Of a stretch of 64,000 bases of DNA, positions 1 to 8,669 are shown piece after piece. Each line of letters starts with the position of its first letter. Positions within the stretch are counted from its first letter, which is position 1. Both the position numbers and the translations under genes were made by a program. The notes under the pieces were generated by a model that saw only the letters and a list, made by a program, of their open reading frames with translations, ran no database searches and was not told where the DNA came from. Source of the DNA: Oceanihabitans iliipiscarium (GTDB lineage: Bacteria > Bacteroidota > Bacteroidia > Flavobacteriales > Flavobacteriaceae); contig NZ_JBHUOV010000001.1 in assembly GCF_042686125.1 (NCBI RefSeq), positions 1,054,001-1,118,000 on the forward strand, written 5' to 3'.

Positions 1-1111
1 TATTTATAGCATCAAATATAAGTTTAGCTGTTTTTTTACTCGCACCTTTTCCACCAAGTTTTTTTTCAAGTTCATAATACGCAATAAAATATTTAGTGCG
101 TTCATATTCATCAAGGATGTGATCTAATTCTTTTTGTAATCGTTTGGTATTGAAATCATTTTGAATTAACTCCGTAACCACTTCTTTATTCATAATCAAA
201 TTCACCAAAGAAATAAAATCTAAATTTACAACACGTTTACCAATTTGATAGGATAGCCAGCTTCCTTTATAGCAAACAACTTGTGGAACTTTAAATAAAG
301 CAGTCTCTAAAGTTGCTGTACCTGATGTCACTAAAGCGGCAAATGAAACACTTAGTAAATCATAAGTCTTATTAGAAATAAAATGAACGTTTTGATTGCT
401 TATAAACTGCTCGTAAAAACTGTAATCTTGACTAGGTGCACCAGCAATGACAAACTGATAATTAGGATAATTAGAAACCACACTTAACATGACAGAAAGC
501 ATTTTTTTAATTTCTTGCTTTCTGCTTCCTGGTAATAATGCAATAATGGGTTTGTCATCTAATTCATGTTCTGCTCTAAAAGTATATTCATCAACTTGAG
601 TTCTGTTTGCAATAGCATCAATTAAAGGATGACCAACAAAATGAATTGGGTAGTTGTGTTTTTCTTCATAGAATTTTTTTTCAAAAGGAAGAATAACATA
701 CATTTCATCTACATCACGTTTTATAGCTTTAATTCTATTTTCTTTCCATGCCCAAATTTGAGGAGAAATATAATAATGTGTTTTGTAACCTTTTAATTTT
801 GCCCATTTAGCAATTCGAAGATTAAAGCCTGGATAGTCAATAAAAATAATAACATCTGGATTATAGACTTCAATATCTTTTTTGCAAAATGTTAAGTTTC
901 TAGTGATTGTTCTTAAATTCATGACAACTTCAAGAAACCCCATGAATGCTAAATCTCTATAATGTTTTACTAAAGTATTACTGACTTGAAGCATCAAATC
1001 TCCTCCCCAAAATCTAAAGTCAGCATTAACATCTTCTACTTGTAATGCTTTCATTAAATTTGAGCCGTGTAAATCACCTGAAGCTTCTCCAGCAATGATG
1101 TAATACTTCAT
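1..1111 (-). CDS. lpxB: Lipid-A-disaccharide synthase, 3' end outside window
   Basis: The frame reads from an ATG at 1111 through the window edge without a stop (370 codons seen), so only the last few residues are missing. LpxB joins UDP-2,3-diacylglucosamine to lipid X to form the lipid A disaccharide at the inner membrane. The N-terminus has the family motif MKYYIIAGEASGDLHGS, followed by a central FIDYPGFNLR stretch, LLPGSRKQEI near residue 165 and a C-terminal VTSGTATLE glycosyltransferase motif. Expected length is about 370-380 residues. It is the last gene of a minus-strand run surE, small membrane protein, lpxB, starting 4 bp after the membrane protein ends. Identification is from motifs and is secure. 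Confidence 0.96.
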   Translation of the reverse strand, partial: MKYYIIAGEASGDLHGSNLMKALQVEDVNADFRFWGGDLMLQVSNTLVKHYRDLAFMGFLEVVMNLRTITRNLTFCKKDIEVYNPDVIIFIDYPGFNLRIAKWAKLKGYKTHYYISPQIWAWKENRIKAIKRDVDEMYVILPFEKKFYEEKHNYPIHFVGHPLIDAIANRTQVDEYTFRAEHELDDKPIIALLPGSRKQEIKKMLSVMLSVVSNYPNYQFVIAGAPSQDYSFYEQFISNQNVHFISNKTYDLLSVSFAALVTSGTATLETALFKVPQVVCYKGSWLSYQIGKRVVNLDFISLVNLIMNKEVVTELIQNDFNTKRLQKELDHILDEYERTKYFIAYYELEKKLGGKGASKKTAKLIFDAIN

Positions 1112-1115
1112 TTAA

Positions 1116-1400
1116 TTATAAAAATTTAAAAGCAAAGGTTAATACTGCAATTAAAATAGTTGCAATAAGTACACCTCGTGCGCGTGCATCTTGTTTTTTT
1201 CTTAAAAAATAAAAAAAAGCAATAAGGTTTAAAATAGCTCCAAGACTTATAAGTTTTCCGATAAAACCTTGAGCATTTGCTGTTTTAATAACTTGTATAA
1301 AGCCATCACCTTTTCCTAAAAAATGCGCAGCTAAAAACAAACCAATTCCGTTAGTAATTAACCCAACAATTAACCCAATTATAGTTTCTTTTCTAGTCAT
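1116..1400 (-). CDS. Small membrane protein between surE and lpxB
   Basis: This 94-residue protein has three predicted membrane segments: about residues 5-27, 48-66 and 77-94. A short basic stretch (RKKQDARAR) sits between the second and third. I do not recognise a named family. From memory, small membrane proteins between surE and lpxB recur in flavobacterial genomes, which suggests a real gene. Its start overlaps the 3' end of surE by 8 bp and its stop lies 4 bp before lpxB, so it is probably co-translated. The location fits some role in envelope lipid metabolism, but that is only inference from neighbours. Confidence 0.8.
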   Translation of the reverse strand: MTRKETIIGLIVGLITNGIGLFLAAHFLGKGDGFIQVIKTANAQGFIGKLISLGAILNLIAFFYFLRKKQDARARGVLIATILIAVLTFAFKFL

Positions 1401-2169
1401 TAAAATTCCAAGTATTTAAGTTTTGTATGCAATAATGTGCTGTTAAGTCAAATTGAACAGGAACAATAGAAACATAACCATTATCTAAAGCCCATTCGTC
1501 TGTGTCTTCGCCATGGTCTAAATTTACAAATTTTCCTGTAAGCCAATAATAAGCCTTGCCTTGAGGACTAATGCGTTTGTCAAATTCTTCAACCCAATTT
1601 GCTTTTGCCTGCCTACAAATTCTTACGCCTTTAATGTCTTTTTGCTCAAGTTTTGGGAAATTCACATTTAATACTACGCCAGATGCTAAACCGTTTTTTA
1701 ATACATTTTGGACTATTGTTTTGGCGAAATATTGGGCAGCTTCAAAATTAGCGTTCCAATTATAATCTAATAATGAAAACCCAATAGAAGGAATGCCTTC
1801 AATTCCAGCTTCAAGAGCAGCGCTCATAGTCCCAGAATAAATTACATTTATAGAAGAGTTTGAGCCATGGTTAATCCCTGAAACACATAAGTCAGGTCTG
1901 CGGTCTAAAATCTCGCTAATAGCGAGTTTAACACAATCTGCAGGCGTGCCAGAGCAATTGTATTCTATTTGTTTGCCTTCATCAATATAAACTCGCTCTA
2001 AATATAGAGTAGAGTCTAAGGTTATCGCATGTCCCATTCCACTTTGTGGGCTGTCTGGCGCAACAACAACAACATCACCTATGGTATTCATGGTTTGTAT
2101 AAGTGCTCTTATTCCAGGTGCAGTTATACCATCATCATTGGTGACTAATATAAGCGGTTTTTTTGGCAT
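1393..2169 (-). CDS. surE: 5'/3'-nucleotidase SurE
   Basis: SurE is a cytoplasmic metal-dependent phosphatase acting on nucleoside monophosphates, linked to stationary-phase survival. The N-terminus carries the metal-binding NDDG motif (residues 11-14 from the chosen start), then PDSPQSGMGHAIT and the SGINHGSN motif, all hallmarks of the family. The frame is open up to an upstream ATG at 2190, but MPKKPLILVTNDDG from the ATG at 2169 gives the usual spacing to the NDD motif, so I chose it (258 residues). It is the first gene of the surE-membrane protein-lpxB run and is divergent from the prc-like protease at 2379. Confidence 0.95.
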   Translation of the reverse strand: MPKKPLILVTNDDGITAPGIRALIQTMNTIGDVVVVAPDSPQSGMGHAITLDSTLYLERVYIDEGKQIEYNCSGTPADCVKLAISEILDRRPDLCVSGINHGSNSSINVIYSGTMSAALEAGIEGIPSIGFSLLDYNWNANFEAAQYFAKTIVQNVLKNGLASGVVLNVNFPKLEQKDIKGVRICRQAKANWVEEFDKRISPQGKAYYWLTGKFVNLDHGEDTDEWALDNGYVSIVPVQFDLTAHYCIQNLNTWNFND

Positions 2170-2267
2170 GTTTTTGAAGGTTTTCAGCACTGCTAAAATA
2201 CATATTTTATTAAGTAAATTATTAATTTACTCAGTTTAACAAAAAATTAGTATCAAATGATTTTCAT

Positions 2268-2283
2268 TGGCACGGTTTTTTCT
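2268..2283 (+). promoter_or_regulatory. Possible sigma-54-type promoter
   Basis: TGGCACG at 2268-2274 matches the -24 half of the sigma-54 consensus exactly. At the correct spacing the -12 half reads TTTCT, keeping the C but not the G of the GC pair. It lies about 95 bp before the protease gene at 2379 and points towards it. One core mismatch makes this tentative. No other TGGCACG with this arrangement was noticed in a non-coding part of the window. Confidence 0.35.
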
Positions 2284-2378
2284 TTAAATTAGTCAATTCG
2301 CATGAAGTCATAATCTTGAATCATTGCATAGTGTTAAATGGATATGATAGGTGATAATAATAAATAATAAAAGAACAG

Positions 2379-4499
2379 ATGAAAAGAAAATATAATGTAT
2401 TAATTCTATTGCTTTTACTCGCTTTTGCATCGTGTAGTTTTACAAGCAAAACATTTGATGATCCTGACAAGGACAAGTTATTAGTACAAGTGATAACTTA
2501 TGTTTTAGAACGTGGGCATTTTGATCCAAAAGAAATGAATGATGAGTTTTCTGCTGGAGTTTATGCAGATTACCTAGAACAATTAGACCCTTTAAAGCGT
2601 TATTTTCATAAATCAGATATTGAAGAATTTCAGAAGTTTGAAACCTTGTTAGATGACCAACTAAAAGAATATGACATCGCTTTTTTTAATTTGACTCATG
2701 AAAGATTATTAAAGCGTATTGAAGAATCTAAAGATATTTATAAAGACATATTAAAACATCCTTTTGATTATAGTATCGATGAATCTTATAATACAGATTA
2801 TAAGGAGATGGAGTATCTGAAGAATAAAAAACAACTTAAAGAACGCTGGAGAAAGCAACTTAAATTTTCTACCATTTCAAATTATGATGAATTAGTTTCT
2901 GAAAATGAAAAAAGCGAAACAGAAAAGAAATCATTAAAACAATTAGAAGAAGAAGCTCGTGAAGAAACATTGAAGTCAATAAACATGTATTATAACGACT
3001 ACGTAGATGATATGCAACGTAAAGATTGGTTCTCTATGTATGTAAATGCAATTGTTGAAGAATTCGATCCTCATACATTTTATTTTGCTCCAGAAGACAA
3101 AGATCGTTTTGACCAATTAATGTCTGGTAAATTAGAAGGTATAGGAGCAAGACTACAAAAACGAATGGACAATACTAAAATTGTTGAACTTATTTCTGGA
3201 GGTCCAGCTTGGAGAGGAAACGAACTAGAAGTTGGTGATATTATCATGAAAGTACGTCAAGAAGATGAATTAGAGCCTGTAAACATCGTTGGGATGCGTT
3301 TAGATGACGCCATTAAACTTATAAAAGGACCTAAAGGGACTAAGGTTATACTCACGATAAAAAAAGTAGATGGTATGGTCGAAGATATTACCATCACTCG
3401 AGATTTGGTTGAACTTGAAGAAACCTATGCGAAATCATCTGTAGTTAACAAAAATGACAAACGCTTTGGTGTTATTAATCTCCCTAAATTTTATGTTGAC
3501 TTTGAAGATTATAGAAAAAGAAATGCAGCAAGTGATATTAAAAAAGAAATCGAGCGTTTAAAAGCTGAAGGTATGGAAGGCTTAGTGTTAGACCTTCGTA
3601 ATAATGGTGGAGGATCGCTTCAAACAGTTGTTGATATGGCTGGACTTTTTATTAAAGATGGTCCTGTAGTTCAGGTAAGATCAACAGGAGAGCCTAAAGA
3701 AGTATTAAAAGATAAAGATAAATCTATAATTTGGGATGGTCCTTTGGTTATTTTAGTAAATGAGTTATCTGCATCAGCATCAGAAATTTTAGCTGCAGCG
3801 ATGCAAGATTATAAACGCGCTATTATTATTGGAAGCAAACAAACCTATGGAAAAGGAACCGTTCAGAATGTCTTAGACTTAAATAGAATGGTGCGTAATA
3901 ATTCTAATGGAGATTTAGGGGCTTTAAAATTAACCACTCAAAAGTTCTATAGAATCAATGGTGGCTCAACACAATTAGAAGGAGTTAAAAGTGACGTGAT
4001 CGTTCCAGATCGTTATAGCTTTATTGATGTTGGCGAAAAAGATCAAGAAAATCCATTGCCTTGGGATAAGATTGAAGCTGTAGATTATGCGTTTTGGGAT
4101 AGTTATTTTGATTATGATAAAACAATTAAAAATAGCCAAGAGCGCATGAGTAATAATAAACAACTTAAATTAATTGAAGAAAATGCAAAATGGGTAAAAG
4201 AGAGAATGGATGAAAATATACTTTCTTTAAACTATGAAAAATATAAGCAGAAGTTAGACTTAAACGAAGAAGAAGCTAAACGCTTTGATATCATATCAGA
4301 TTATCAAACAAGTTTAACTTTTGAATCTTTACCTTATGAAAAAGCTCTTTTTGAAACAGATACAATTTTAAAAGAAAAACGCACACGTTGGCATCAAAGC
4401 CTTAGTCAAGATGTCTATATTGAGGAAGCTTTAAATGTTTTAGAAGACTTGAAAATGAGTTATGCTATTAAAAAAGTAGCAACTACTGTTAAAGATTAA
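2379..4499 (+). CDS. prc: Tail-specific / C-terminal processing protease, lipoprotein (S41)
   Basis: A 706-residue peptidase S41 of the Tsp/Prc kind, which degrades or trims periplasmic proteins from their C-termini. The N-terminus is a lipoprotein signal peptide with the lipobox AFASC (C19). An N-terminal helical domain is followed by a PDZ domain (about 250-340) and the S41 core. The catalytic motif SASASE is at 464-469 (S466 by alignment with E. coli Prc from memory) and the partner lysine is K492 in TYGKGTVQ, one residue further away than in E. coli. The C-terminal domain (about 560-706) is rich in charged helices. The following permease starts 8 bp later, so the two are probably one transcript. 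Membrane anchoring through lipid differs from soluble E. coli Prc. Confidence 0.95.
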   Translation: MKRKYNVLILLLLLAFASCSFTSKTFDDPDKDKLLVQVITYVLERGHFDPKEMNDEFSAGVYADYLEQLDPLKRYFHKSDIEEFQKFETLLDDQLKEYDIAFFNLTHERLLKRIEESKDIYKDILKHPFDYSIDESYNTDYKEMEYLKNKKQLKERWRKQLKFSTISNYDELVSENEKSETEKKSLKQLEEEAREETLKSINMYYNDYVDDMQRKDWFSMYVNAIVEEFDPHTFYFAPEDKDRFDQLMSGKLEGIGARLQKRMDNTKIVELISGGPAWRGNELEVGDIIMKVRQEDELEPVNIVGMRLDDAIKLIKGPKGTKVILTIKKVDGMVEDITITRDLVELEETYAKSSVVNKNDKRFGVINLPKFYVDFEDYRKRNAASDIKKEIERLKAEGMEGLVLDLRNNGGGSLQTVVDMAGLFIKDGPVVQVRSTGEPKEVLKDKDKSIIWDGPLVILVNELSASASEILAAAMQDYKRAIIIGSKQTYGKGTVQNVLDLNRMVRNNSNGDLGALKLTTQKFYRINGGSTQLEGVKSDVIVPDRYSFIDVGEKDQENPLPWDKIEAVDYAFWDSYFDYDKTIKNSQERMSNNKQLKLIEENAKWVKERMDENILSLNYEKYKQKLDLNEEEAKRFDIISDYQTSLTFESLPYEKALFETDTILKEKRTRWHQSLSQDVYIEEALNVLEDLKMSYAIKKVATTVKD

Positions 4500-4507
4500 A
4501 TAAATTT

Positions 4508-5602
4508 ATGAGTCGTAAAACCAACTCATTAAGTGCTTTAGCGCTCCAAAAATTTAAAAGTAATTTTTGGGGCGTTTTTAGTTTTTGGTTTATAATAGTT
4601 ATTGGGTTCGTTTCTGTTTTTGCTTATGCTTTTGCTCCAGATAACTCGCAATATGCAAATCAAATGCATTTGTCAATTCACTCAAAAAAACCAGGGTTTA
4701 AAGTGCAAATGTTAAGCTTACCTTCTCCTATTAAAAGCGAACAGTCTTTTTTTAATCAATTATTCTTTGGAAAAAAAAATACGACAACCGAAATTCCAAT
4801 TTCTAATTTTAATGTTGAAAATAAAAGTTTAAATTATACCGAATATGCTTCAGATGGATTGGAAGGCGTTACAAAAACTGTTGAATTTCAGACACTAAAT
4901 GAAGAGGAAATAAGAGCTTTAATTTCAGAAAATAAATTTCTCTTTGGGACAGATAAATATGGACGAGATCTTTTAAGTAGAATTTTGGTAGGCGCTAGAA
5001 TCTCATTTTTTATTGGTTTTGTAGCAGTTTTTATCTCTTTGGTAATAGGTATTTTCATGGGTAGCGTGGCTGGTTATTTTGGCGGAAAAATAGACGCTCT
5101 TATAATGTGGATAATTAATGTTACTTGGTCTATTCCAACTCTATTGTTAGTTATAGCTATTACCTTGGCTCTTGGAAAAGGGTTTTGGCAAGTTTTTATT
5201 GCTGTTGGTTTAACAATGTGGGTTGAAGTTGCTAGAGTGGTTCGAGGACAAATCATTAGCGCAAAAGAAATGCAATATATTACAGCTGCTAAAGCTTTAG
5301 GGTTTAATCATTTTAGAATTATTACTAGACACATCTTACCTAATATTATGGCTCCAGTTATCGTTATTTCTGCAGCTAATTTTGCAGCTGCAATTTTAAT
5401 AGAAAGTGGTTTAAGTTTTTTAGGGATTGGTGCACAGCCACCTATGGCAAGTTGGGGTGCTATGATTAAGGATCATTACAATTACATTATTTTAGGAAAA
5501 CCTTATTTAGCTTTAATTCCTGGATTGTGTATTATGACTTTAGTAATGGCTTTTATGCTTATTGGTAATGCACTTCGTGATGCACTAGATGTCAAGACTT
5601 AA
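4508..5602 (+). CDS. ABC transporter permease, OppC/DppC type
   Basis: This 364-residue inner-membrane protein belongs to the BPD_transp_1 permeases of peptide/nickel importers. GTDKYGRDLLSRILVGAR near residue 148 is the OppC-type signature, and the EAA-type loop (AKALGFNHFRIITRHILPN) lies near 260-280. One membrane helix at 21-43 is followed by a hydrophilic stretch of about 100 residues, probably periplasmic, then five helices. No partner permease, ATPase or binding protein is nearby, so substrate cannot be given. It follows the protease by 8 bp. Its stop codon shares the bases TTAA with the stop of convergent yihA, leaving no room for a separate terminator. Confidence 0.92.
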   Translation: MSRKTNSLSALALQKFKSNFWGVFSFWFIIVIGFVSVFAYAFAPDNSQYANQMHLSIHSKKPGFKVQMLSLPSPIKSEQSFFNQLFFGKKNTTTEIPISNFNVENKSLNYTEYASDGLEGVTKTVEFQTLNEEEIRALISENKFLFGTDKYGRDLLSRILVGARISFFIGFVAVFISLVIGIFMGSVAGYFGGKIDALIMWIINVTWSIPTLLLVIAITLALGKGFWQVFIAVGLTMWVEVARVVRGQIISAKEMQYITAAKALGFNHFRIITRHILPNIMAPVIVISAANFAAAILIESGLSFLGIGAQPPMASWGAMIKDHYNYIILGKPYLALIPGLCIMTLVMAFMLIGNALRDALDVKT

Positions 5603-6210
5603 TCTAATATCATGTTAGAGTTTAAAGAATCAATATATTCTAATACATCTTCTTTGCCAATATTTTTAGATGATGAGGTGATAAAATAATTTGGCATTTC
5701 TTCCCAAGTTTCAAGCAGTACATTCTTATAGCTTTCAATATGATTGTCAATAGCTTTTGGTTTTAGTTTATCAGCTTTAGTGAAAATGATTGAAAAAGGA
5801 ATTCCATGTTCTCCCAACCATTGCATAAATTCTAAGTCAATTGGTTGAGGATTGTGCCTTATATCTACAAGGACAAATGCAGAAACAAGTTGCTCGCGTA
5901 AAGCAAAGTATTGCGTTATAAATTTTTGAAATGTTTTTTTTGAAGTTTTAGAAACTCGTGCATAACCATAGCCTGGTAAATCAACCAAATACCAATTGTC
6001 ATTAATGATAAAATGGTTTATGAGTTGTGTTTTCCCAGGTCTTCCTGAAGTTTTTGCTAAGCTTTTTCGACTCGTCAACATGTTTATTAGAGACGATTTG
6101 CCAACATTACTTCTGCCTATAAAAGCATATTCAGGGATGCTGTTTTTAGGACATTTTGAAACATCAGAATTACTTACAACAAACTCTGCAGACTTAATTT
6201 TCATCATCAA
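5599..6210 (-). CDS. yihA: Ribosome biogenesis GTP-binding protein YihA/YsxC
   Basis: This 203-residue protein has all GTPase motifs in order: G1 GRSNVGKSS (about 32-40), a threonine-bearing GKTQ switch (about 60), G3 DLPGYG (about 78) and G4 TKAD (about 146). The family assists late assembly of the large ribosomal subunit and is usually essential. The length fits the family (about 195-210). The start MMMKIKSAEF has several adjacent ATGs; the first is taken. It follows the alpha/beta hydrolase gene by 4 bp on the same strand. Confidence 0.96.
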   Translation of the reverse strand: MMMKIKSAEFVVSNSDVSKCPKNSIPEYAFIGRSNVGKSSLINMLTSRKSLAKTSGRPGKTQLINHFIINDNWYLVDLPGYGYARVSKTSKKTFQKFITQYFALREQLVSAFVLVDIRHNPQPIDLEFMQWLGEHGIPFSIIFTKADKLKPKAIDNHIESYKNVLLETWEEMPNYFITSSSKNIGKEDVLEYIDSLNSNMILD

Positions 6211-6214
6211 GAAA

Positions 6215-6979
6215 TTACATATTGCGTTTAGTCAACCATGTGTCTAATATCGAATTAAATTCATCTGGATGTTCCATCATTGCAGCATGGCCACACTTAT
6301 CTATCCAAAATAAATCAGAATCAGGAAGCAAGCTGTTGAACTCATCAGCTACTTCTGGAGGTGTAACATTATCATTTTTCCCCCAAATAATACAAGTAGG
6401 TGTTGTCATTTTAGGTAAATCCTTTGCCATATTATGCCTAATAGCACTTTTGGCAATGGCAAGTGTTTTTATAAGTTTATTTCTATCGTTTACCGTTTCA
6501 TAAACTTCATCTACTATTTCTTTGGTCGCCACTGCAGGATCATAAAAAACATCTTGAGCTTTCTTTTTAATGACCTCATAATCGCTTCGTTTGGTATAAC
6601 CTCCACCCATGGCACTTTCATACAAGCCAGAACTACCAGTTATTACTAAAGCTTTTACTTTTTCTGGGTAAAGCTTTGTATGGTATAAGCCAATATGACC
6701 TCCAAGCGAATTACCTAATAAAATAACTTCCTTAAATCCTTTAAACTCTATAAAGTCATGCAAGTATTTTGCAAAACTTTTCACGTTCGTTTTAAGTAAA
6801 GACATGCTGTAAATAGGAAGTTCAGGAATAAGTACTTTATAGCCTTTCTCGCTAAAGTAATTGGTAACGGCATCAAAATTACTCAAGCCTCCCATAAGAC
6901 CATGGAGTACAATAATTGGTGTGCCTTCACCAACCTCAATGTAGTTGTAATTCTTTTCTTTTTTTAAGCGATGAGCCAT
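6215..6979 (-). CDS. Alpha/beta hydrolase
   Basis: A 254-residue alpha/beta-hydrolase with a complete catalytic set: oxyanion region VLHGLMGG (24-31), nucleophile elbow GNSLGG with S91, acid D203 in WGKNDNVTPP and base H231 in KCGHAAMMEHP. There is no signal peptide, so it is cytoplasmic. The sequence resembles the broad esterase / C-C hydrolase group, and the substrate cannot be read from it. It leads a short run with yihA. A -7-like box (minus strand TATATTTG, 7013-7006) lies 27 bp upstream of the ATG. It diverges from mraZ. Confidence 0.88.
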   Translation of the reverse strand: MAHRLKKEKNYNYIEVGEGTPIIVLHGLMGGLSNFDAVTNYFSEKGYKVLIPELPIYSMSLLKTNVKSFAKYLHDFIEFKGFKEVILLGNSLGGHIGLYHTKLYPEKVKALVITGSSGLYESAMGGGYTKRSDYEVIKKKAQDVFYDPAVATKEIVDEVYETVNDRNKLIKTLAIAKSAIRHNMAKDLPKMTTPTCIIWGKNDNVTPPEVADEFNSLLPDSDLFWIDKCGHAAMMEHPDEFNSILDTWLTKRNM

Positions 6980-7005
6980 GTATTAATTAGTCATTTCTTT
7001 AAAAA

Positions 7006-7013
7006 CAAATATA
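7006..7013 (-). promoter_or_regulatory. -7 box for hydrolase-yihA transcript
   Basis: On the minus strand this reads TATATTTG, a perfect match to the Bacteroidota -7 consensus TAnnTTTG, 27 bp before the hydrolase ATG. No TTG is seen at the expected upstream position, so strength is uncertain. A 7-bp hairpin (7047-7053 with 7058-7064, loop CTAA) lies further upstream in the same divergent gap. Confidence 0.5.
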
Positions 7014-7198
7014 GGTAATTCATTCATATTATAGTGATTAAAATTAAAAGTCCCTAAGGACTTTCTTAAATGAGATGTTAACAATGCTTTATTGAAAATC
7101 TTGATTTAATGTAATCTATTGATATTGAGTGATTAACATTTTTTAAGCCTTTTTAAAATCGATATTAATCATCTTTTAATCGAAAATTTATTAACAAA

Positions 7199-7228
7199 GT
7201 GGTAAAATGTGGTAAAATGTGGTATATT
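7199..7228 (+). promoter_or_regulatory. MraZ operator: three 10-bp direct repeats
   Basis: Three direct repeats with an exact 10-bp period begin at 7199, 7209 and 7219: the first two are GTGGTAAAAT, the third GTGGTATATT. MraZ represses its own operon by binding closely spaced short G-rich repeats of one-helical-turn period (TGGGN boxes in E. coli, AAAGTG-type boxes in Mycoplasma, from memory). The repeats sit where the -33 element would be, just before the -7 box at 7235, which fits repression by blocking RNA polymerase. Confidence 0.75.
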
Positions 7229-7234
7229 TTTCAA

Positions 7235-7242
7235 TATATTTG
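7235..7242 (+). promoter_or_regulatory. -7 box of the dcw cluster promoter
   Basis: TATATTTG matches TAnnTTTG exactly and lies 33 bp before the GTG start of mraZ. The -33 position is occupied by the MraZ repeats rather than a clear TTG. Transcription would begin near 7247-7250. Confidence 0.6.
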
Positions 7243-7274
7243 AAGCTTAAACGTTCAAGAAGTAATAAATCACA

Positions 7275-7745
7275 GTGAACTCATTAATAGGAACATACGA
7301 ATGTAAAGTAGATGCCAAAGGAAGGCTTATGCTTCCTGCTGCTCTAAAAAAACAGTTGTCTCCTGTGCTGCAAAACGGATTTGTATTGAAGCGTGCGGTT
7401 TTTCAATCGTGTTTAGAGTTGTATCCAATGAGTGAGTGGCAAGCTTTAATGAGTAAAGTGAATAAGCTTAATCGTTTTAAAAAGAAGAATAATGATTTCA
7501 TAAGGCGTTTCACGGCTGGTGTAAAAATGATTGAAGTCGACGCAACAGGACGTTTATTAATCCCTAAAGATTTAGTGGTTTTCGCCAATATTTCAAAAGA
7601 CATCGTAGTGTCTTCGGCTGTTAACATTATTGAAATTTGGGATAAAGATAAGTACGAGCAAGCTATAGATGATGCAACCGTAGATTTTGCTGATTTAGCT
7701 GAAGAGGTTATGGGACAAGACGATATTGACGATGGAATATCATAA
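7275..7745 (+). CDS. mraZ: Transcriptional regulator MraZ
   Basis: This 156-residue protein has two SpoVT/AbrB-like swapped-hairpin domains, the first with CKVDAKGRLMLPAALKK (about 9-25) and the second with IEVDATGRLLIPKDL (about 80-94). It binds DNA as a ring-shaped oligomer and represses the division/cell-wall operon it starts. The start is GTG; no ATG is available before the conserved NSLIGTYECK sequence. The last 14 bp overlap rsmH. The repeats at 7199-7228 are its likely target. An acidic C-terminal tail follows the second domain. Confidence 0.96.
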   Translation: MNSLIGTYECKVDAKGRLMLPAALKKQLSPVLQNGFVLKRAVFQSCLELYPMSEWQALMSKVNKLNRFKKKNNDFIRRFTAGVKMIEVDATGRLLIPKDLVVFANISKDIVVSSAVNIIEIWDKDKYEQAIDDATVDFADLAEEVMGQDDIDDGIS

Positions 7746-8628
7746 TCCAGTTTTGCTGAAAGAAACCGTTGATGGCTTAAACATTATAGAAAATGGTGTT
7801 TATGTTGATGTTACTTTCGGTGGTGGTGGACATAGTAAAGAAATATTAAAACGACTTGGTACTAATGGGAAATTGTATGCCTTTGACCAAGATCAAGATG
7901 CTCTTAAAAATGCAATTGATGATGAGCGATTTACATTAATACATGAGAATTTTAGATATGTAAAACGCTTTTTGAGATTCTATGGTGTTAAGCAAGTTGA
8001 TGGTATTCTAGCCGATTTTGGCGTGTCATCTCATCAATTTGATGTTGCTGAACGCGGTTTTTCAACTCGATTTGAAGCCGATTTAGATATGCGAATGAAT
8101 CAACAAAGTAAGTTGTCCGCATATCATGTGGTTAATGAATATGATGAAGAACAATTAAGACAAGTCTTGTGGCAATATGGTGAATTAAGACAAGCGCCAG
8201 CAATGGCAAGAGTGATAGTAGAACATAGAGCAAATGAAATTATAAAAACGAGCGAACAATTAAAAACTGTTTTAAAACGCTTTTTGCAACATAAAAAAGA
8301 AAATAAAGTTTTAGCTCAAATTTATCAAGCCATTCGTATAGAAGTGAATCAGGAAATTGAAGCTTTAAAGGAATTTTTAACACAAACTCCAGACGTATTG
8401 AAACCGTCTGGACGTTTAAGTTTTATATCATATCACTCTCTAGAAGATAGGTTGGTGAAACGTTTTATAAGAAACGGACTGTTTGAAGGTGAGCCAGAAC
8501 GTGATGTATTCGGAAATTTTGAAGTGCCTTTAAAGAAAGTAAATGGGCTAATAGTTCCAAGTAAAGAAGAAATAAGTAAAAACAATAGAGCTAGAAGTGC
8601 AAAGCTTCGAATTGCTGAAAAACTGTAA
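7732..8628 (+). CDS. rsmH: 16S rRNA m4C1402 methyltransferase
   Basis: RsmH (MraW) methylates N4 of C1402 in the ribosomal P site using S-adenosylmethionine. The N-terminus reads MEYHNPVLLKETV, then the SAM loop VTFGGGGHS (about 26-34) and ADFGVSSHQFD (about 100-110), and it ends with the family motif NNRARSAKLRIAEK. The frame is open from a TTG at 7726 but the ATG at 7732 matches the family start, giving 298 residues. It overlaps mraZ by 14 bp, indicating translational coupling. Confidence 0.96.
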   Translation: MEYHNPVLLKETVDGLNIIENGVYVDVTFGGGGHSKEILKRLGTNGKLYAFDQDQDALKNAIDDERFTLIHENFRYVKRFLRFYGVKQVDGILADFGVSSHQFDVAERGFSTRFEADLDMRMNQQSKLSAYHVVNEYDEEQLRQVLWQYGELRQAPAMARVIVEHRANEIIKTSEQLKTVLKRFLQHKKENKVLAQIYQAIRIEVNQEIEALKEFLTQTPDVLKPSGRLSFISYHSLEDRLVKRFIRNGLFEGEPERDVFGNFEVPLKKVNGLIVPSKEEISKNNRARSAKLRIAEKL

Positions 8629-8669
8629 AAATTTGTGATTTAAAGATTTTAGAAATCACATAAATAAAA

